Below, piece by piece: positions 5,891 to 14,323 of a stretch of 64,000 nucleotides of DNA. Location of the stretch: positions 1-64,000 of the forward strand of contig JABWBH010000013.1 in assembly GCA_013360585.1 (NCBI GenBank), in the 5' to 3' direction. Position numbers and translations under genes: made by a program. Position 1 is the first letter of the stretch. Every line of letters begins with the position of its first letter. The stretch comes from Phycisphaerae bacterium. GTDB lineage: Bacteria > Planctomycetota > Phycisphaerae > UBA1845. Below the pieces are notes generated by a model. The model did not search any database, was not told the DNA's origin, and saw only the letters and a program-made list of their open reading frames with translations.

Positions 5891-8812
5891 ATGAGGACGT
5901 ATGTTACCGTGATCGTGCGCGCGAGAGAGCCGCGGTTCGACGCGACGGCCGCCGCACTGCTTTCCGACGTCCGCGCCCTGGGGCTGCCGCACATCCGCGA
6001 GATTCAGATCGACCGGATGTACTTCATCAAGGGCGAGGTTTCGCCCGAGACGGTGAAAGCGCTGGCGGCGGCGCAGATCGTCGACCCGGTGACGGAGACG
6101 TTCGAGGTCGTCGAAGGGTTGGATCGCCGCGCCGCCGGGGCGCCGGCAATCGAAGTACATTATCTGCCGGGCGTGATGGACCCCGCCGCCTTGACCACCC
6201 TGCGGACGTTGCGGCGGGCGTTGGCGCAGGTGGGCGCGGATCCGCGAGCGATCGACGACGTTCGCACAGGCCGGCGCCATGTGATCGTCGGCGCACAATC
6301 CCGCGGCGAACTTGAGGTCGTCGCCCGCCGGCTGCTCGCCAACGACTGCATCGAGCGGGTGTACCTTGCCGGTTTCGCCCCTGAGGACCGGCTTCCCGAC
6401 CGCTTTCCGGAGCCGCCGCAGTACCGGTTCGAGCTGCGCCGCGTCGCGCTGCGGAGCCTGGACGACGCCGGGCTGATGAAGCTGTCGCGGGAGGGACATC
6501 TTTTTCTTTCCCTGGACGAGATGCGCGCCGTTCAGGCGCATTACGCCGGACTTAAGCGCGACCCGACGGACCTGGAGCTGGAGACGCTGGCGCAAACGTG
6601 GTCGGAGCATTGCGTCCACAAGACGCTGAAGAGCGCGGTCGAATATGAAGGCGAGGATTTCGGCCGGCCGGGCCGGGTGCGCGTCCGCTTCGAGAATCTC
6701 CTTAAGGACACGATCGTCCGCGCGACGCGCGAGGCGCGGCGGGACTGGTGTCTGTCCGTTTTTGTGGACAACGCCGGCGTCATTGCGTTCGACGACGACT
6801 ACGGCGTGGCCTTCAAGGTGGAGACGCACAATCACCCGTCGGCGATCGAGCCTTACGGCGGGGCAGCGACGGGCGTTGGCGGGTGCATCCGGGACATCCT
6901 CGGGTGCGGACTCGGCGCGAAGCCGATCGCGTCGACCGACGTCTTCTGCCTGGCGCCGCCGGACACTCCCGCGGATCGCCTGCCGACGGGCGTGTTGCAT
7001 CCTCGGCGCGTGCTCAAGGGCGTGGTCGCCGGCGTCCGCGATTACGGGAACCGGATGGGCATCCCGACCGTGAACGGCGCGATTTATTTCGACCCGCGCT
7101 ATCTGGCCAACCCGCTGGTGTTCTGCGGGTGCGTCGGGTTGATCCCGCGCAACCGGATCGAGAAGGCGGCGCGGCGCGGGGACATGATCGTCGTCGCGGG
7201 GGGACGCACCGGGCGCGACGGGATACATGGCGCGACGTTCTCCTCGGCGGAGCTGGAATCGACGCACGTGGACGAGTTCTCGCACGCGGTGCAGATCGGC
7301 AACGCGGTCGAGGAGAAGAAGGTTCTCGATGCCCTGCTGCGGGCGCGTGACGCCGACGGCGGCTGCCTGTATTCCGCCGTGACGGACTGCGGCGCGGGCG
7401 GGCTGAGCAGCGCCGTCGGCGAGATGGGCGCCGAACTGGGGGCGGAGGTCGATCTCGAAAAGGTTCCGCTGAAATACTCGGGATTGCGTTACGACGAGAT
7501 CTGGATTTCCGAGGCCCAGGAGAGGATGGTTTTCGCCGTCCCGCCGTCTGCGCTCGATCGCTTTCTAGCCGTGTTTGCGGAGGAGGAGGTCGAGGCGGCG
7601 GTGATCGGGCGCTTCACGGGGGACGGACGGTTGCGGGTGCGCTACCGGGGCGAAGTCGTCGGCGATCTCGACGTGCATTTTCTTCACGAGGGTCTGCCGC
7701 GAAGCACGCGCCGAGCGACGTGGACCGCGCCGCCCGCATCGGTTGTCCCGCACGCGCCTCACGTAGGGCGGGCTACGCCCGCCGCCGATCCCGGCTCCGA
7801 GCCGGGCGACCGGCATGACGGCGCACACACGCGCCTGCTCGACGAACTTCGCTCGCTGAACGTTGCGTCGAAGGAGTGGGTCATCCGCCAGTACGACCAC
7901 GAGGTTCAGGGGCGCAGCGTCATCAAGCCGCTTTGCGGACCGGCGTCGGGTCCGTCGGACGCGGCGGTGCTGCGCCCGCGGCTGGACTCGATGCGCGGCG
8001 TCGCGCTGGGTTGCGGTTTGTGTCCGCAGGTTTCGGACCGCGATCCGTACTGGATGGCGGTGCTGGCGGTGGACGAGGCGCTGCGCAACGTGATCTGCGT
8101 CGGCGCCGACCCGGAACACACGGCGATTCTGGACAATTTCTGTTTTCCGAAGTGCGACAACGAGCCGACGCTCGGCGCGCTGGTCCGGACCTGTCGCGGC
8201 GCCGCGGATGCCGCGATCGCTTACCGACTTCCTTTCATTTCCGGGAAGGACTCTCTGAGCAACGAGTTTTCGATGCCCCCGGCCGAGGCCGCCCGGCTGG
8301 GCCTGCCGCAACGGCTGGCGATCCCGCCGACGTTGCTGGTCAGCGCGATCAGCGTGATCGACGATGTGCGCCGGTGCGTCACGATGGATCTGAAAACGCC
8401 GGGAAACGTCGTCGTTGCGGCATCCGCGCCGGTGGAGACCGCAGGCTTTGAGGCGGCGATCGCGTTGCACCGGAAGGTTGCGGCGTTGATCCGATTTGGG
8501 AAAGTCCGGTCGGCGCACGATGTCAGCGACGGCGGGCTGCTCGTCGCGCTGGCGGAGATGTGCATCGCGTCGAATCTCGGCTTAAGCGTCGATCTTTCCG
8601 GCGACCCCTGGCGGGCGATGCTCTGGGAGCCGGCGCCGACGACGTACGTTCTTGAAATGAACGAGGCGGACGCGAGAAGCGCCGGACTGCCCGTCGTGGG
8701 CCGTGTTACCGCCGATGCGGTTCTGGCGGCGACGCTTGGCGCCGGGAAACAGATCACATGGTCCGTGGCGGCCTTGGCGCAAGCCTGGCGCAAGGCGTTG
8801 TCACCGGGCTGA
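5891..8812 (+). CDS. purL: Phosphoribosylformylglycinamidine synthase, PurL with N-terminal PurS-like domains
   Basis: 973 residues from ATG 5891; GTG 5798 would add 31 low-complexity residues and its ribosome site is too close. It catalyses the ATP-dependent conversion of FGAR and glutamine-derived ammonia to FGAM in purine synthesis. Residues 1-~85 and ~95-175 are two PurS-like modules (VKALAAAQIVDPVTETFEV; then YLPGVMDPAALTTLR). The AIRS-like core follows with the hallmark FKVETHNHPSAIEPYGGAAT and later FISGKDSLSNEF. No glutaminase (PurQ) domain is present, so a separate PurQ is required. Around residues 620-645 a linker (PHVGRATPAADPGSEPGD) is encoded by two palindromes at 7767-7806, apparently a repeat insertion. 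Confidence 0.95.
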   Translation: MRTYVTVIVRAREPRFDATAAALLSDVRALGLPHIREIQIDRMYFIKGEVSPETVKALAAAQIVDPVTETFEVVEGLDRRAAGAPAIEVHYLPGVMDPAALTTLRTLRRALAQVGADPRAIDDVRTGRRHVIVGAQSRGELEVVARRLLANDCIERVYLAGFAPEDRLPDRFPEPPQYRFELRRVALRSLDDAGLMKLSREGHLFLSLDEMRAVQAHYAGLKRDPTDLELETLAQTWSEHCVHKTLKSAVEYEGEDFGRPGRVRVRFENLLKDTIVRATREARRDWCLSVFVDNAGVIAFDDDYGVAFKVETHNHPSAIEPYGGAATGVGGCIRDILGCGLGAKPIASTDVFCLAPPDTPADRLPTGVLHPRRVLKGVVAGVRDYGNRMGIPTVNGAIYFDPRYLANPLVFCGCVGLIPRNRIEKAARRGDMIVVAGGRTGRDGIHGATFSSAELESTHVDEFSHAVQIGNAVEEKKVLDALLRARDADGGCLYSAVTDCGAGGLSSAVGEMGAELGAEVDLEKVPLKYSGLRYDEIWISEAQERMVFAVPPSALDRFLAVFAEEEVEAAVIGRFTGDGRLRVRYRGEVVGDLDVHFLHEGLPRSTRRATWTAPPASVVPHAPHVGRATPAADPGSEPGDRHDGAHTRLLDELRSLNVASKEWVIRQYDHEVQGRSVIKPLCGPASGPSDAAVLRPRLDSMRGVALGCGLCPQVSDRDPYWMAVLAVDEALRNVICVGADPEHTAILDNFCFPKCDNEPTLGALVRTCRGAADAAIAYRLPFISGKDSLSNEFSMPPAEAARLGLPQRLAIPPTLLVSAISVIDDVRRCVTMDLKTPGNVVVAASAPVETAGFEAAIALHRKVAALIRFGKVRSAHDVSDGGLLVALAEMCIASNLGLSVDLSGDPWRAMLWEPAPTTYVLEMNEADARSAGLPVVGRVTADAVLAATLGAGKQITWSVAALAQAWRKALSPG
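7767..7806. repeat. Two adjacent palindromes inside purL
   Basis: The first has 7-bp arms GGCGGGC/GCCCGCC with a three-base loop (7767-7783); the second has 8-bp arms CCCGGCTC/GAGCCGGG with a one-base centre (7790-7806). Both lie in frame and encode a Pro/Gly/Asp-rich linker that the PurL family does not need. A close relative of the second palindrome core (CGGCTCCGAGCCG) recurs in the intergenic region at ~15531. Confidence 0.75.
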
Positions 8813-9574
8813 CTTCCGAGGCGGCGCGGGTGGGCTTGCGTCATCTCCCCGATTCTTCCGTCCCTCCGGGACTTCGTTTTCTCCGCGCGGGCTTCCCAGC
8901 CCTGGCGGGCTGGGCTTTTGTCTAACGCCCCTGCCGGGGCTGAGACGCTCGGATGATCCTCCGGGGCTGAGACTTGCGGATGATCCTCCGAGGCTCAGAC
9001 CGCCGGATGATTTTCCGAGGCACAACACCTCCCGTCGCTCCCTCGCCGCAGGATTGCGCCATATCGTAAGTTCATGCGATTCCACCCCCCCCAACCGGAG
9101 CCAGAGGGAGACTCAGGGCGGGCGTTGTGAACGCTCGCTTGAACTCCTCTTCTGCGTGCTCTGCGCCCTCTGCGGATCATCCAGCCTTCGGGGGCGCGCG
9201 CTCGCTTGCCCGGCCACGTGGTGCGGTCGAATCTTGCGGCGGACTCCGACCCGGTGGACTCCAATGCAAGGCCCGGAGCGGGGTTCAACCTTGCGCCGTG
9301 AGGTGTACGGCGCTGCCTCTGGTTGACCTCCAGAGCGGTGGATCCGATGCACCTTGCAGGCGATCAGCGCCAAAGGGTTCCGGTCGAGGGTGTCGTGGAG
9401 AGGCGGATACCACGCCCCCGATCGGGCCCGGTGCGCGCGCCCGGTCCGCTCCCTTTTCCGGTTTCTCCTCGCCCGTACAATGAGCCCCGCCGTCCGTCAC
9501 AAGCGATATCGTCGGCGATGTGCGACCGGTAACCTCGCACGCGCCCGGGCAGTTCCGTCGAGAAAGGTGGATCG
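8813..9574. other. 762-bp intergenic region dominated by repeats
   Basis: No credible gene. It contains copy A of a ~270-bp multi-hairpin repeat (8841-9116), then a short CTCTGCG-type tandem ladder (~9143-9176), then ~390 bp of unassigned sequence up to the next gene. A weak -10-like TACAAT at ~9475-9480 precedes the membrane-protein gene at 9575. Frames across the repeat are Pro/Ser/Gly-rich and recur in copy B, as expected of translated repeat rather than of a protein. Confidence 0.7.
8841..9116. repeat. Multi-hairpin dispersed repeat, copy A
   Basis: Aligns end to end with 19498-19763. Shared landmarks in order: GATTCTTCCGTCCCTCCGGG; a stem CCCAGCCC/GGGCTGGG around loop TGGC; GCCGGGGCT; three 27-bp iterons beginning GGATGAT; then ATCGTAAGTTCATGCGA and CCAACCGGAG, ending in GAGACTCAG. 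In copy B the second stem reads CCCAGCAC/GTGCTGGG, a compensatory C:G to A:T pair change around the same loop, which argues for a conserved folded structure. The element lies directly after purL. Confidence 0.88.
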
Positions 9575-10348
9575 ATGGCTCGTTTTGAAACGCAGGACGA
9601 TCCGCGGCGCGAACTGGCGAACGACTTTTCGGCGCGCGTTCGGATGAACGCCGGTTCCGCCGGGCTTGGCGCCGCGTGTCTGCTTTTCTTCGGATTCCTG
9701 TATCTGGCGAAACCAGGAATGAGTTTCGGCGACGCCCTGTCCGCACAGAACTGGTTCGCCGCGGGTCATGCGGCGCTGTTCTACACGATGCGCGTCGGAG
9801 GGGTCGTGCTCGGTCTGGTGGCGCTGGCATCGTTGACGGGGGGCTGGCCGGTGCTGGCGGCGGACGCCCTCGCTTCGATCCCGGTCGGCGCGATGCTGAT
9901 CGCGTCGGGCGTGCTGATGTTGATGGGCAGCGGAGATGCCCTGCAATCAGGACTGCTGCTGATCTTCGGAGTCATGTACATCCGAGCCGGGGTGAGCAAC
10001 GGGCGCCTGGCGCTGGCGGCGGGTCGGTTGCGCCAGGCGGGCCGGCCTCCGCAACCCCACGCCCAGCCTCCGCCCGTGCCGCAATTGCATCGCCCGACGA
10101 GCGACGCAAATCTGGCGGGAGAAGTTCTCCGCCGCCGCTCCGGAAGTCCCCACGACAGTGCGGCGCGTTACGCCGCCGCTGACGCCGCTGAGGGCGGTTC
10201 TCAAGCCGCTCCCCCGGGTCAGCCGCCTGCGTCGGAATCCCGCACCCCGGCGGCAGCGAAGCGTGACGCAGCGGCGACAACCGACGAGAGCGGTCCGCCG
10301 CCGGAGGGTTTTCTAGCCTCATTCGCACCGAGGAGAGAGGATGAATGA
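9575..10348 (+). CDS. Hypothetical membrane protein with Pro/Ala-rich cytoplasmic tail
   Basis: 257 residues. Four hydrophobic segments lie in residues ~25-150 (for example GAACLLFFGFLYLA, VGGVVLGLVALASLTGG, IPVGAMLIASGVLMLMG and LLLIFGVMYIRAGV). From ~150 to the end the chain is low-complexity, rich in Pro, Ala, Ser and Arg, probably disordered. The start ATG 9575 has a purine-rich AGAAAGG upstream. I recognise no family; the four-helix block recalls small DUF-type membrane proteins. It stands alone between a repeat region and tRNA-Ala. Function unknown. Confidence 0.7.
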   Translation: MARFETQDDPRRELANDFSARVRMNAGSAGLGAACLLFFGFLYLAKPGMSFGDALSAQNWFAAGHAALFYTMRVGGVVLGLVALASLTGGWPVLAADALASIPVGAMLIASGVLMLMGSGDALQSGLLLIFGVMYIRAGVSNGRLALAAGRLRQAGRPPQPHAQPPPVPQLHRPTSDANLAGEVLRRRSGSPHDSAARYAAADAAEGGSQAAPPGQPPASESRTPAAAKRDAAATTDESGPPPEGFLASFAPRREDE

Positions 10349-10428
10349 CGGGCATGCACCGCGTCTTCCCGCGAGCGCAAACGCGCCGGATCCGGCTCAC
10401 ACCCGCATTTCGTGTTCGTCGCGCGGTC

Positions 10429-10456
10429 TTGACCGAACCTGACGGCGGGGTAAGCT
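10429..10456 (+). promoter_or_regulatory. Promoter of tRNA-Ala
   Basis: TTGACC (10429-10434), a 16-bp spacer and TAAGCT (10451-10456) place a transcription start just upstream of the tRNA 5' end at 10470. Confidence 0.5.
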
Positions 10457-10469
10457 TCCGCGTCGGTCA

Positions 10470-10542
<73 letters not shown>

Positions 10543-10580
10543 GTTTTCCCCCGGTCCGGGTCGGGGCGCCGCCCGGGCGG

Positions 10581-12080
10581 CTACCCCCACTTCCGCAGCA
10601 ATCCGCGCACATGCTCGACCAGTTGCGTTCGCGGAACGGTCGCCTGCGCCGGTTGCTGCTCCAGCCAGCGCTTGCGGTCCTCGCCGACGTCTTTTGAAAG
10701 CTCCTCGCCGAGGCGCAGATCCTTGATCGAGACCTCCCCACGGCCCAGTTCGTCGCTGCCCATCACGATGCAGGCGACTTTGCCCGAGCGGGAGGCGTAC
10801 TGAAACTGCTTCCCGATGTTCTGCGTGCCGACATAAAGCTCCGCGTTGATCCCCGCGTCGCGCAATTCGGACGCGATCCGCTGATACTCCGCGGTCAACG
10901 TCTTGTCGAGGCGGGTGACGAGCACCGGCGCGGTCGCGGTCCGCGTGCTCACCTTGCCGAGGTGCGTCAGGGCGGACAGAAGCCGGTCCACGCCGATCGA
11001 GGCGCCGGTCGCGGGGATCTCCCGCCCGAGGAAGCGCTTCACCAGCTCGTCATACCGCCCGCCGCCGAAGACGCTGCCGAACTGCCGCACCTGCCCGTCG
11101 TCGTCCTTGATCTCAAACGTCAGCGCCCCCTCGAACACCGGACCGGTGTAGTACTCGAGCCCGCGCACGACCGTCGAGTCGAACGTCACCCGGTCGGCGC
11201 TGAACCCGCCGGCGGTCAACGCTTCGTCGATCTGCCGCAGCTCGTCCAGCCCCTCGCGCCCGACGGTGCTCGCCTCGACCAGCCCCGTCAGGGCGGACAG
11301 CAGCCCGGTCCGAGAGTCCGAGCGGATTTCCAGGTAATCCCGAACGAGGCGAATCTGCTCAGGCAGAAGTTCGATCCCCTTGATGAACGCCCCGGACTCA
11401 TCCTTGCGCCCGCGGCCGAGCAACTGCTCCACGCCTTCAATCCCGACTTTGTCCAGCTTGTCGATCGAACGCAGGATCGCCAGCGCCGCCGCCGGGTCCA
11501 GCGCGCCGCCGCCGTCCGCGTCTCCGCGCGCGACGCGCTCCAGCACGCCGTTGAGCACCTTGCGGTTGTTCACGCGGATGATGTAGTCGCCGCGGGCGAT
11601 GCCCAGCGCCTCCAGCGTCTCAGACATGATCATGCACGCTTCGGCGTCCGCGAGCATCGACGCGCTGCCCACCGTGTCGAAGTCGAACTGGTAGAACTCG
11701 CGGAAGCGCCCCGGTCCGGGCTTTTCGACGCGCCACACCGGACCGACCTGATACCGCCGGAAGGGCATCGGCAGGTCGTTGAGGTTCATCGCCACGTAGC
11801 GCGACAGCGGCGCCGTCAGGTCATACCGCAGGGCGACCCACGCCTCGTCCTCGTCGCGGAAGGAAAAGACGCCGGCGTCCGGCTGATCCGACTCGGGCAG
11901 GAACTTGCCGAGGCAGTCGACGAACTCCAGCGCCGGCGTCTCCAGCGGGGTGAACCCGTAGCGTTCGTAAACGGCGCGAACCGCGGCGATCATCCGCTCG
12001 CGCGCGGAAACGACGTCGCCGGAAAGGTCGCGGAATCCTTTGAGACGGCGCGGTTCAATGCGTCTGACTTTCTCATTCAT
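10581..12080 (-). CDS. hisS: Histidyl-tRNA synthetase
   Basis: 499 residues from ATG 12080 (MNEKVRRIEPRRLKGFRDLS), preceded by GGAGCGGAGC; a GTG at 12113 is less likely. It charges tRNA-His with histidine. Visible class II features are the N-terminal RLKGFRDLSGD, motif 2 around RRYQVGPVWRVEKPGPGRF (histidyl-specific R-Q-x-G-x-E-like context), the histidine-binding HisA loop GLEYYTGPVFE, and motif 3 GGGRYDELVKRFLGREIPAT with the following GASIGVDRL. A C-terminal anticodon-binding domain follows (TAPVLVTRLDKTLTAEYQRI). Length is slightly above the usual ~430. It lies downstream of pstA on the same strand with a ~150-bp gap, and next to tRNA-Ala. Confidence 0.96.
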   Translation of the reverse strand: MNEKVRRIEPRRLKGFRDLSGDVVSARERMIAAVRAVYERYGFTPLETPALEFVDCLGKFLPESDQPDAGVFSFRDEDEAWVALRYDLTAPLSRYVAMNLNDLPMPFRRYQVGPVWRVEKPGPGRFREFYQFDFDTVGSASMLADAEACMIMSETLEALGIARGDYIIRVNNRKVLNGVLERVARGDADGGGALDPAAALAILRSIDKLDKVGIEGVEQLLGRGRKDESGAFIKGIELLPEQIRLVRDYLEIRSDSRTGLLSALTGLVEASTVGREGLDELRQIDEALTAGGFSADRVTFDSTVVRGLEYYTGPVFEGALTFEIKDDDGQVRQFGSVFGGGRYDELVKRFLGREIPATGASIGVDRLLSALTHLGKVSTRTATAPVLVTRLDKTLTAEYQRIASELRDAGINAELYVGTQNIGKQFQYASRSGKVACIVMGSDELGRGEVSIKDLRLGEELSKDVGEDRKRWLEQQPAQATVPRTQLVEHVRGLLRKWG

Positions 12081-12232
12081 ACGATTCTGCTCCGCTCCTG
12101 CGCCGGAATGCACGGCGTCGGGACGGAAACGGCGCCCGTGTCACCGGGTCAGATCGTAACCACCGCACCGCAAAGTTTGAACTGCCGGATGTTCCGCCCG
12201 CGCCTGCCGCCCGTATCCTGAATCCGCGCGGT

Positions 12233-13138
12233 CTACCAGCGGATCACCCGGCGACTTCGGTAGCGCAGGAGGATCGCCAGGGCGTTCATCGACAGCGTGA
12301 TGGACATGAGGACGACGCCGGCGGCCGCCGCGTTGGCGTGAAATCGGGGGTCCGGGCGCGACACCCAGTTGAACATCTGGATCGGCAGGACCGTGAAGGG
12401 AGAATCCAGCCACGAAAGCGACACAAAGGGCGGGGAGGGCGTCACCGGCGATGGAGGAAGGAAGGCGATGTACGTCAGCGCGCCGATCGTGATCAGCGGC
12501 GCCGTCTCGCCGATCGCCCGCGACATCGCGATGATCGCGCCGGTCAGGATGCCGCTCATCGAATACGGCAGCACGTGATGCCGCACCGTCTGCCACCTTG
12601 ACGCCCCGAGCGCGTAGGCGCCTTCGCGGATGCCTTGCGGAATCGCCCGGATCGCCTCGCGCGTCGCCACGATGACGATCGGCAGCACCAGCAGCCCCAG
12701 CGTCAGCCCGGCGGTCAGGATGCTCCGCTTCAGCCCCAGCGCGTACACCAGCAGCCCCAGCGCCATCAGGCCCCAGATGATCGACGGAACGCCCGCGAGG
12801 TTGGCGATGTTGATCTCGATGATCGCCGTGCGCCAGTTCTTCCGGGCGTATTCCTCCAGGTAAATCCCCGACGCCACCCCCAGCGGCAGCGCCGTCACCG
12901 CCGTCACGAACATCACCGCGCAGGTTCCGACGATCGCCGATTTCACGCCGGCTTGATCCGGCTTGCGCGACGGGAACGATGTCAGGAACTCCAGACTCAG
13001 CCGCGAAAGCCCGTCGCGCAGCAGATCCAGCAGCAACGCCGCCAGCGTCCCCAGCGACAGGACGATCAGCGCCGCCCCCAGCAGCAGGAACGCGGCGTCC
13101 AGCCAGCGGCGCCTTCGAGGATGGGCGGCGGCGAGCAT
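12233..13138 (-). CDS. pstA: Phosphate ABC transporter permease PstA
   Basis: 301 residues from ATG 13138, two bases after the pstC stop. It is one of two inner-membrane permeases of the high-affinity phosphate importer. It has six predicted membrane helices and the MetI-like permease signature EGAYALGASRWQTVRHHVLP for coupling to the ATPase. The opening LLLDLLRDGLSRLSLEFLTS and PSRKPDQAGVKSAIVGT match the PstA periplasmic N-terminal region. The usual next gene, pstB, is not here; hisS follows instead, so the ATPase must be encoded elsewhere. Confidence 0.95.
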   Translation of the reverse strand: MLAAAHPRRRRWLDAAFLLLGAALIVLSLGTLAALLLDLLRDGLSRLSLEFLTSFPSRKPDQAGVKSAIVGTCAVMFVTAVTALPLGVASGIYLEEYARKNWRTAIIEINIANLAGVPSIIWGLMALGLLVYALGLKRSILTAGLTLGLLVLPIVIVATREAIRAIPQGIREGAYALGASRWQTVRHHVLPYSMSGILTGAIIAMSRAIGETAPLITIGALTYIAFLPPSPVTPSPPFVSLSWLDSPFTVLPIQMFNWVSRPDPRFHANAAAAGVVLMSITLSMNALAILLRYRSRRVIRW

Positions 13139-13140
13139 CG

Positions 13141-14091
13141 TCAGTACGCCTCCCGGTAACGTCGTTGAATCAGAAAGCCGAGGATATTCAGGCCCAGCGT
13201 CATCAGCAGCAGAACCAGTCCCGCGGCGAAGATCGACTGATACCCGATGCTTCCGTGAATCAGGTCGCCGAGGCTCACTTGTACGATGAAGGCCGTGATC
13301 GTCGCGGCCGGCTCCGTCGGGTTCAGCGTGAGCTTCGCCTGCATGCCGGCGGCGATGGCGACGATCATCGTCTCTCCCAGCGCCCGCGAGACGGTCAGAA
13401 TATACGACGCGGAAATCCCCGACAGCGCCGCGGGAAATACGACGCGCCACGCAACCTGAATCCGCGTCGCCCCGAGCGCGTACGCCCCTTCCCGCAGCGC
13501 CAGCGGAACCGCCCGCATCGCCTCCTCGCTCAGCGACGTCACATACGGAATCACCATCACGCCGATGACCAGTCCGGCGCTGAGCATATTGAATCCCGGC
13601 AGATTCGGGATCACGCGCTGCAGCAGTGGCGTCACGAAGAGCAGCGCGAAGTATCCGAAGACCACCGTCGGCACGGCGGTGAGCAGCTCCAGCGCGGGCT
13701 TGACGACCTCGCGAATCCGGTGCGAAGCGTACTCGCTCAGCCAGACCGCGCAGATCGTCCCCACCGGAATCGCCACCGCCAGCGCCACCGCCGTCGTCAC
13801 CAGCGTGCCGCTGACCAGCGGAAGAACTCCGAAGCGGGCGTCCGCGGTAAGCGGCGTCCACTGCGTGCCGGTGAGGAACTCGATGATCGAAACGTGTGCG
13901 AAAAACGTGCTCGACTCGTAAACCAGCGCCCCGACGATGCCCAGCGTCACCAGTACCGACGCCGCCGCCGCCAGAAAGAGCGCTGCCTCGATCACCCGCT
14001 CCTTGACTCGGCGCAGCACGCGCCGCACCGGCGTCAGACCCAGGCGGAATTCGAGGTTCAGTTCTTCACCGGCAATCGGTTCCGACGCCAC
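13141..14091 (-). CDS. pstC: Phosphate ABC transporter permease PstC
   Basis: 316 residues if it starts at GTG 14091, which has GCAGGAG seven bases upstream; TTG 14115 is possible but has no such site. It is the partner permease of PstA. An N-terminal cytoplasmic stretch is followed by six predicted helices. EGAYALGATRIQVAWRVVFP is the ATPase-coupling (EAA-like) loop, and ELLTAVPTVVFGYFALLFV is typical of PstC. EFLTGTQWTPLTADARFGVL matches the family's periplasmic region. It is almost fused to pstA (2-bp gap) and lies ~230 bp downstream of pstS; that gap holds a 23-bp palindromic repeat. Confidence 0.93.
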   Translation of the reverse strand: MASEPIAGEELNLEFRLGLTPVRRVLRRVKERVIEAALFLAAAASVLVTLGIVGALVYESSTFFAHVSIIEFLTGTQWTPLTADARFGVLPLVSGTLVTTAVALAVAIPVGTICAVWLSEYASHRIREVVKPALELLTAVPTVVFGYFALLFVTPLLQRVIPNLPGFNMLSAGLVIGVMVIPYVTSLSEEAMRAVPLALREGAYALGATRIQVAWRVVFPAALSGISASYILTVSRALGETMIVAIAAGMQAKLTLNPTEPAATITAFIVQVSLGDLIHGSIGYQSIFAAGLVLLLMTLGLNILGFLIQRRYREAY

Positions 14092-14269
14092 GCACACGCT
14101 CCTGCGCCGACTCAAGGCGCCCCGATCTCCGGGTTCTAACCCGAAGGCCGCCGCGCGTCACGTTCACTCTTCTGCCGCGATGGACCGCGGTTCCATGTTG
14201 CGGGTTCGTCGCACCATGCCCGGATCGCGAAGCTCTGCTTCACATCGGCGGTCAGCGTTCGAGTGAAGA

Positions 14270-14292
14270 GCGGACCGGAGGTCCGCGATCCG
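14270..14292. repeat. 23-bp palindromic repeat, copy 1 (between pstS and pstC)
   Basis: Arms GCGGACC/GGTCCGC around GGA, followed by GATCCG. The same 23 bases occur exactly at 54156-54178, in front of an ABC exporter operon. Here the hairpin sits between pstS and pstC, where it could stabilise the upstream message or attenuate read-through, as REP elements do; that role is inference. Confidence 0.8.
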
Positions 14293-14323
14293 GGATTAAG
14301 CAGCGGAATTGCAACCCACCCCG

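Noticed and set aside
8970-9025. Three 27-bp repeats considered as a CRISPR array
   Set aside because: Units are directly adjacent without unique spacers, diverged, only three in number and found again at 19600-19690 in the same context; no cas genes.
8801-9094. Open frames across the repeat copies whose peptides share PRGENEVPEGRKNR
   Set aside because: They are translations of the repeat itself in both copies, lack ribosome sites and run into structured sequence.
10962-12221. Long plus-strand frame opposite hisS
   Set aside because: The hisS strand contains all class II synthetase motifs; the opposite frame has no domain.
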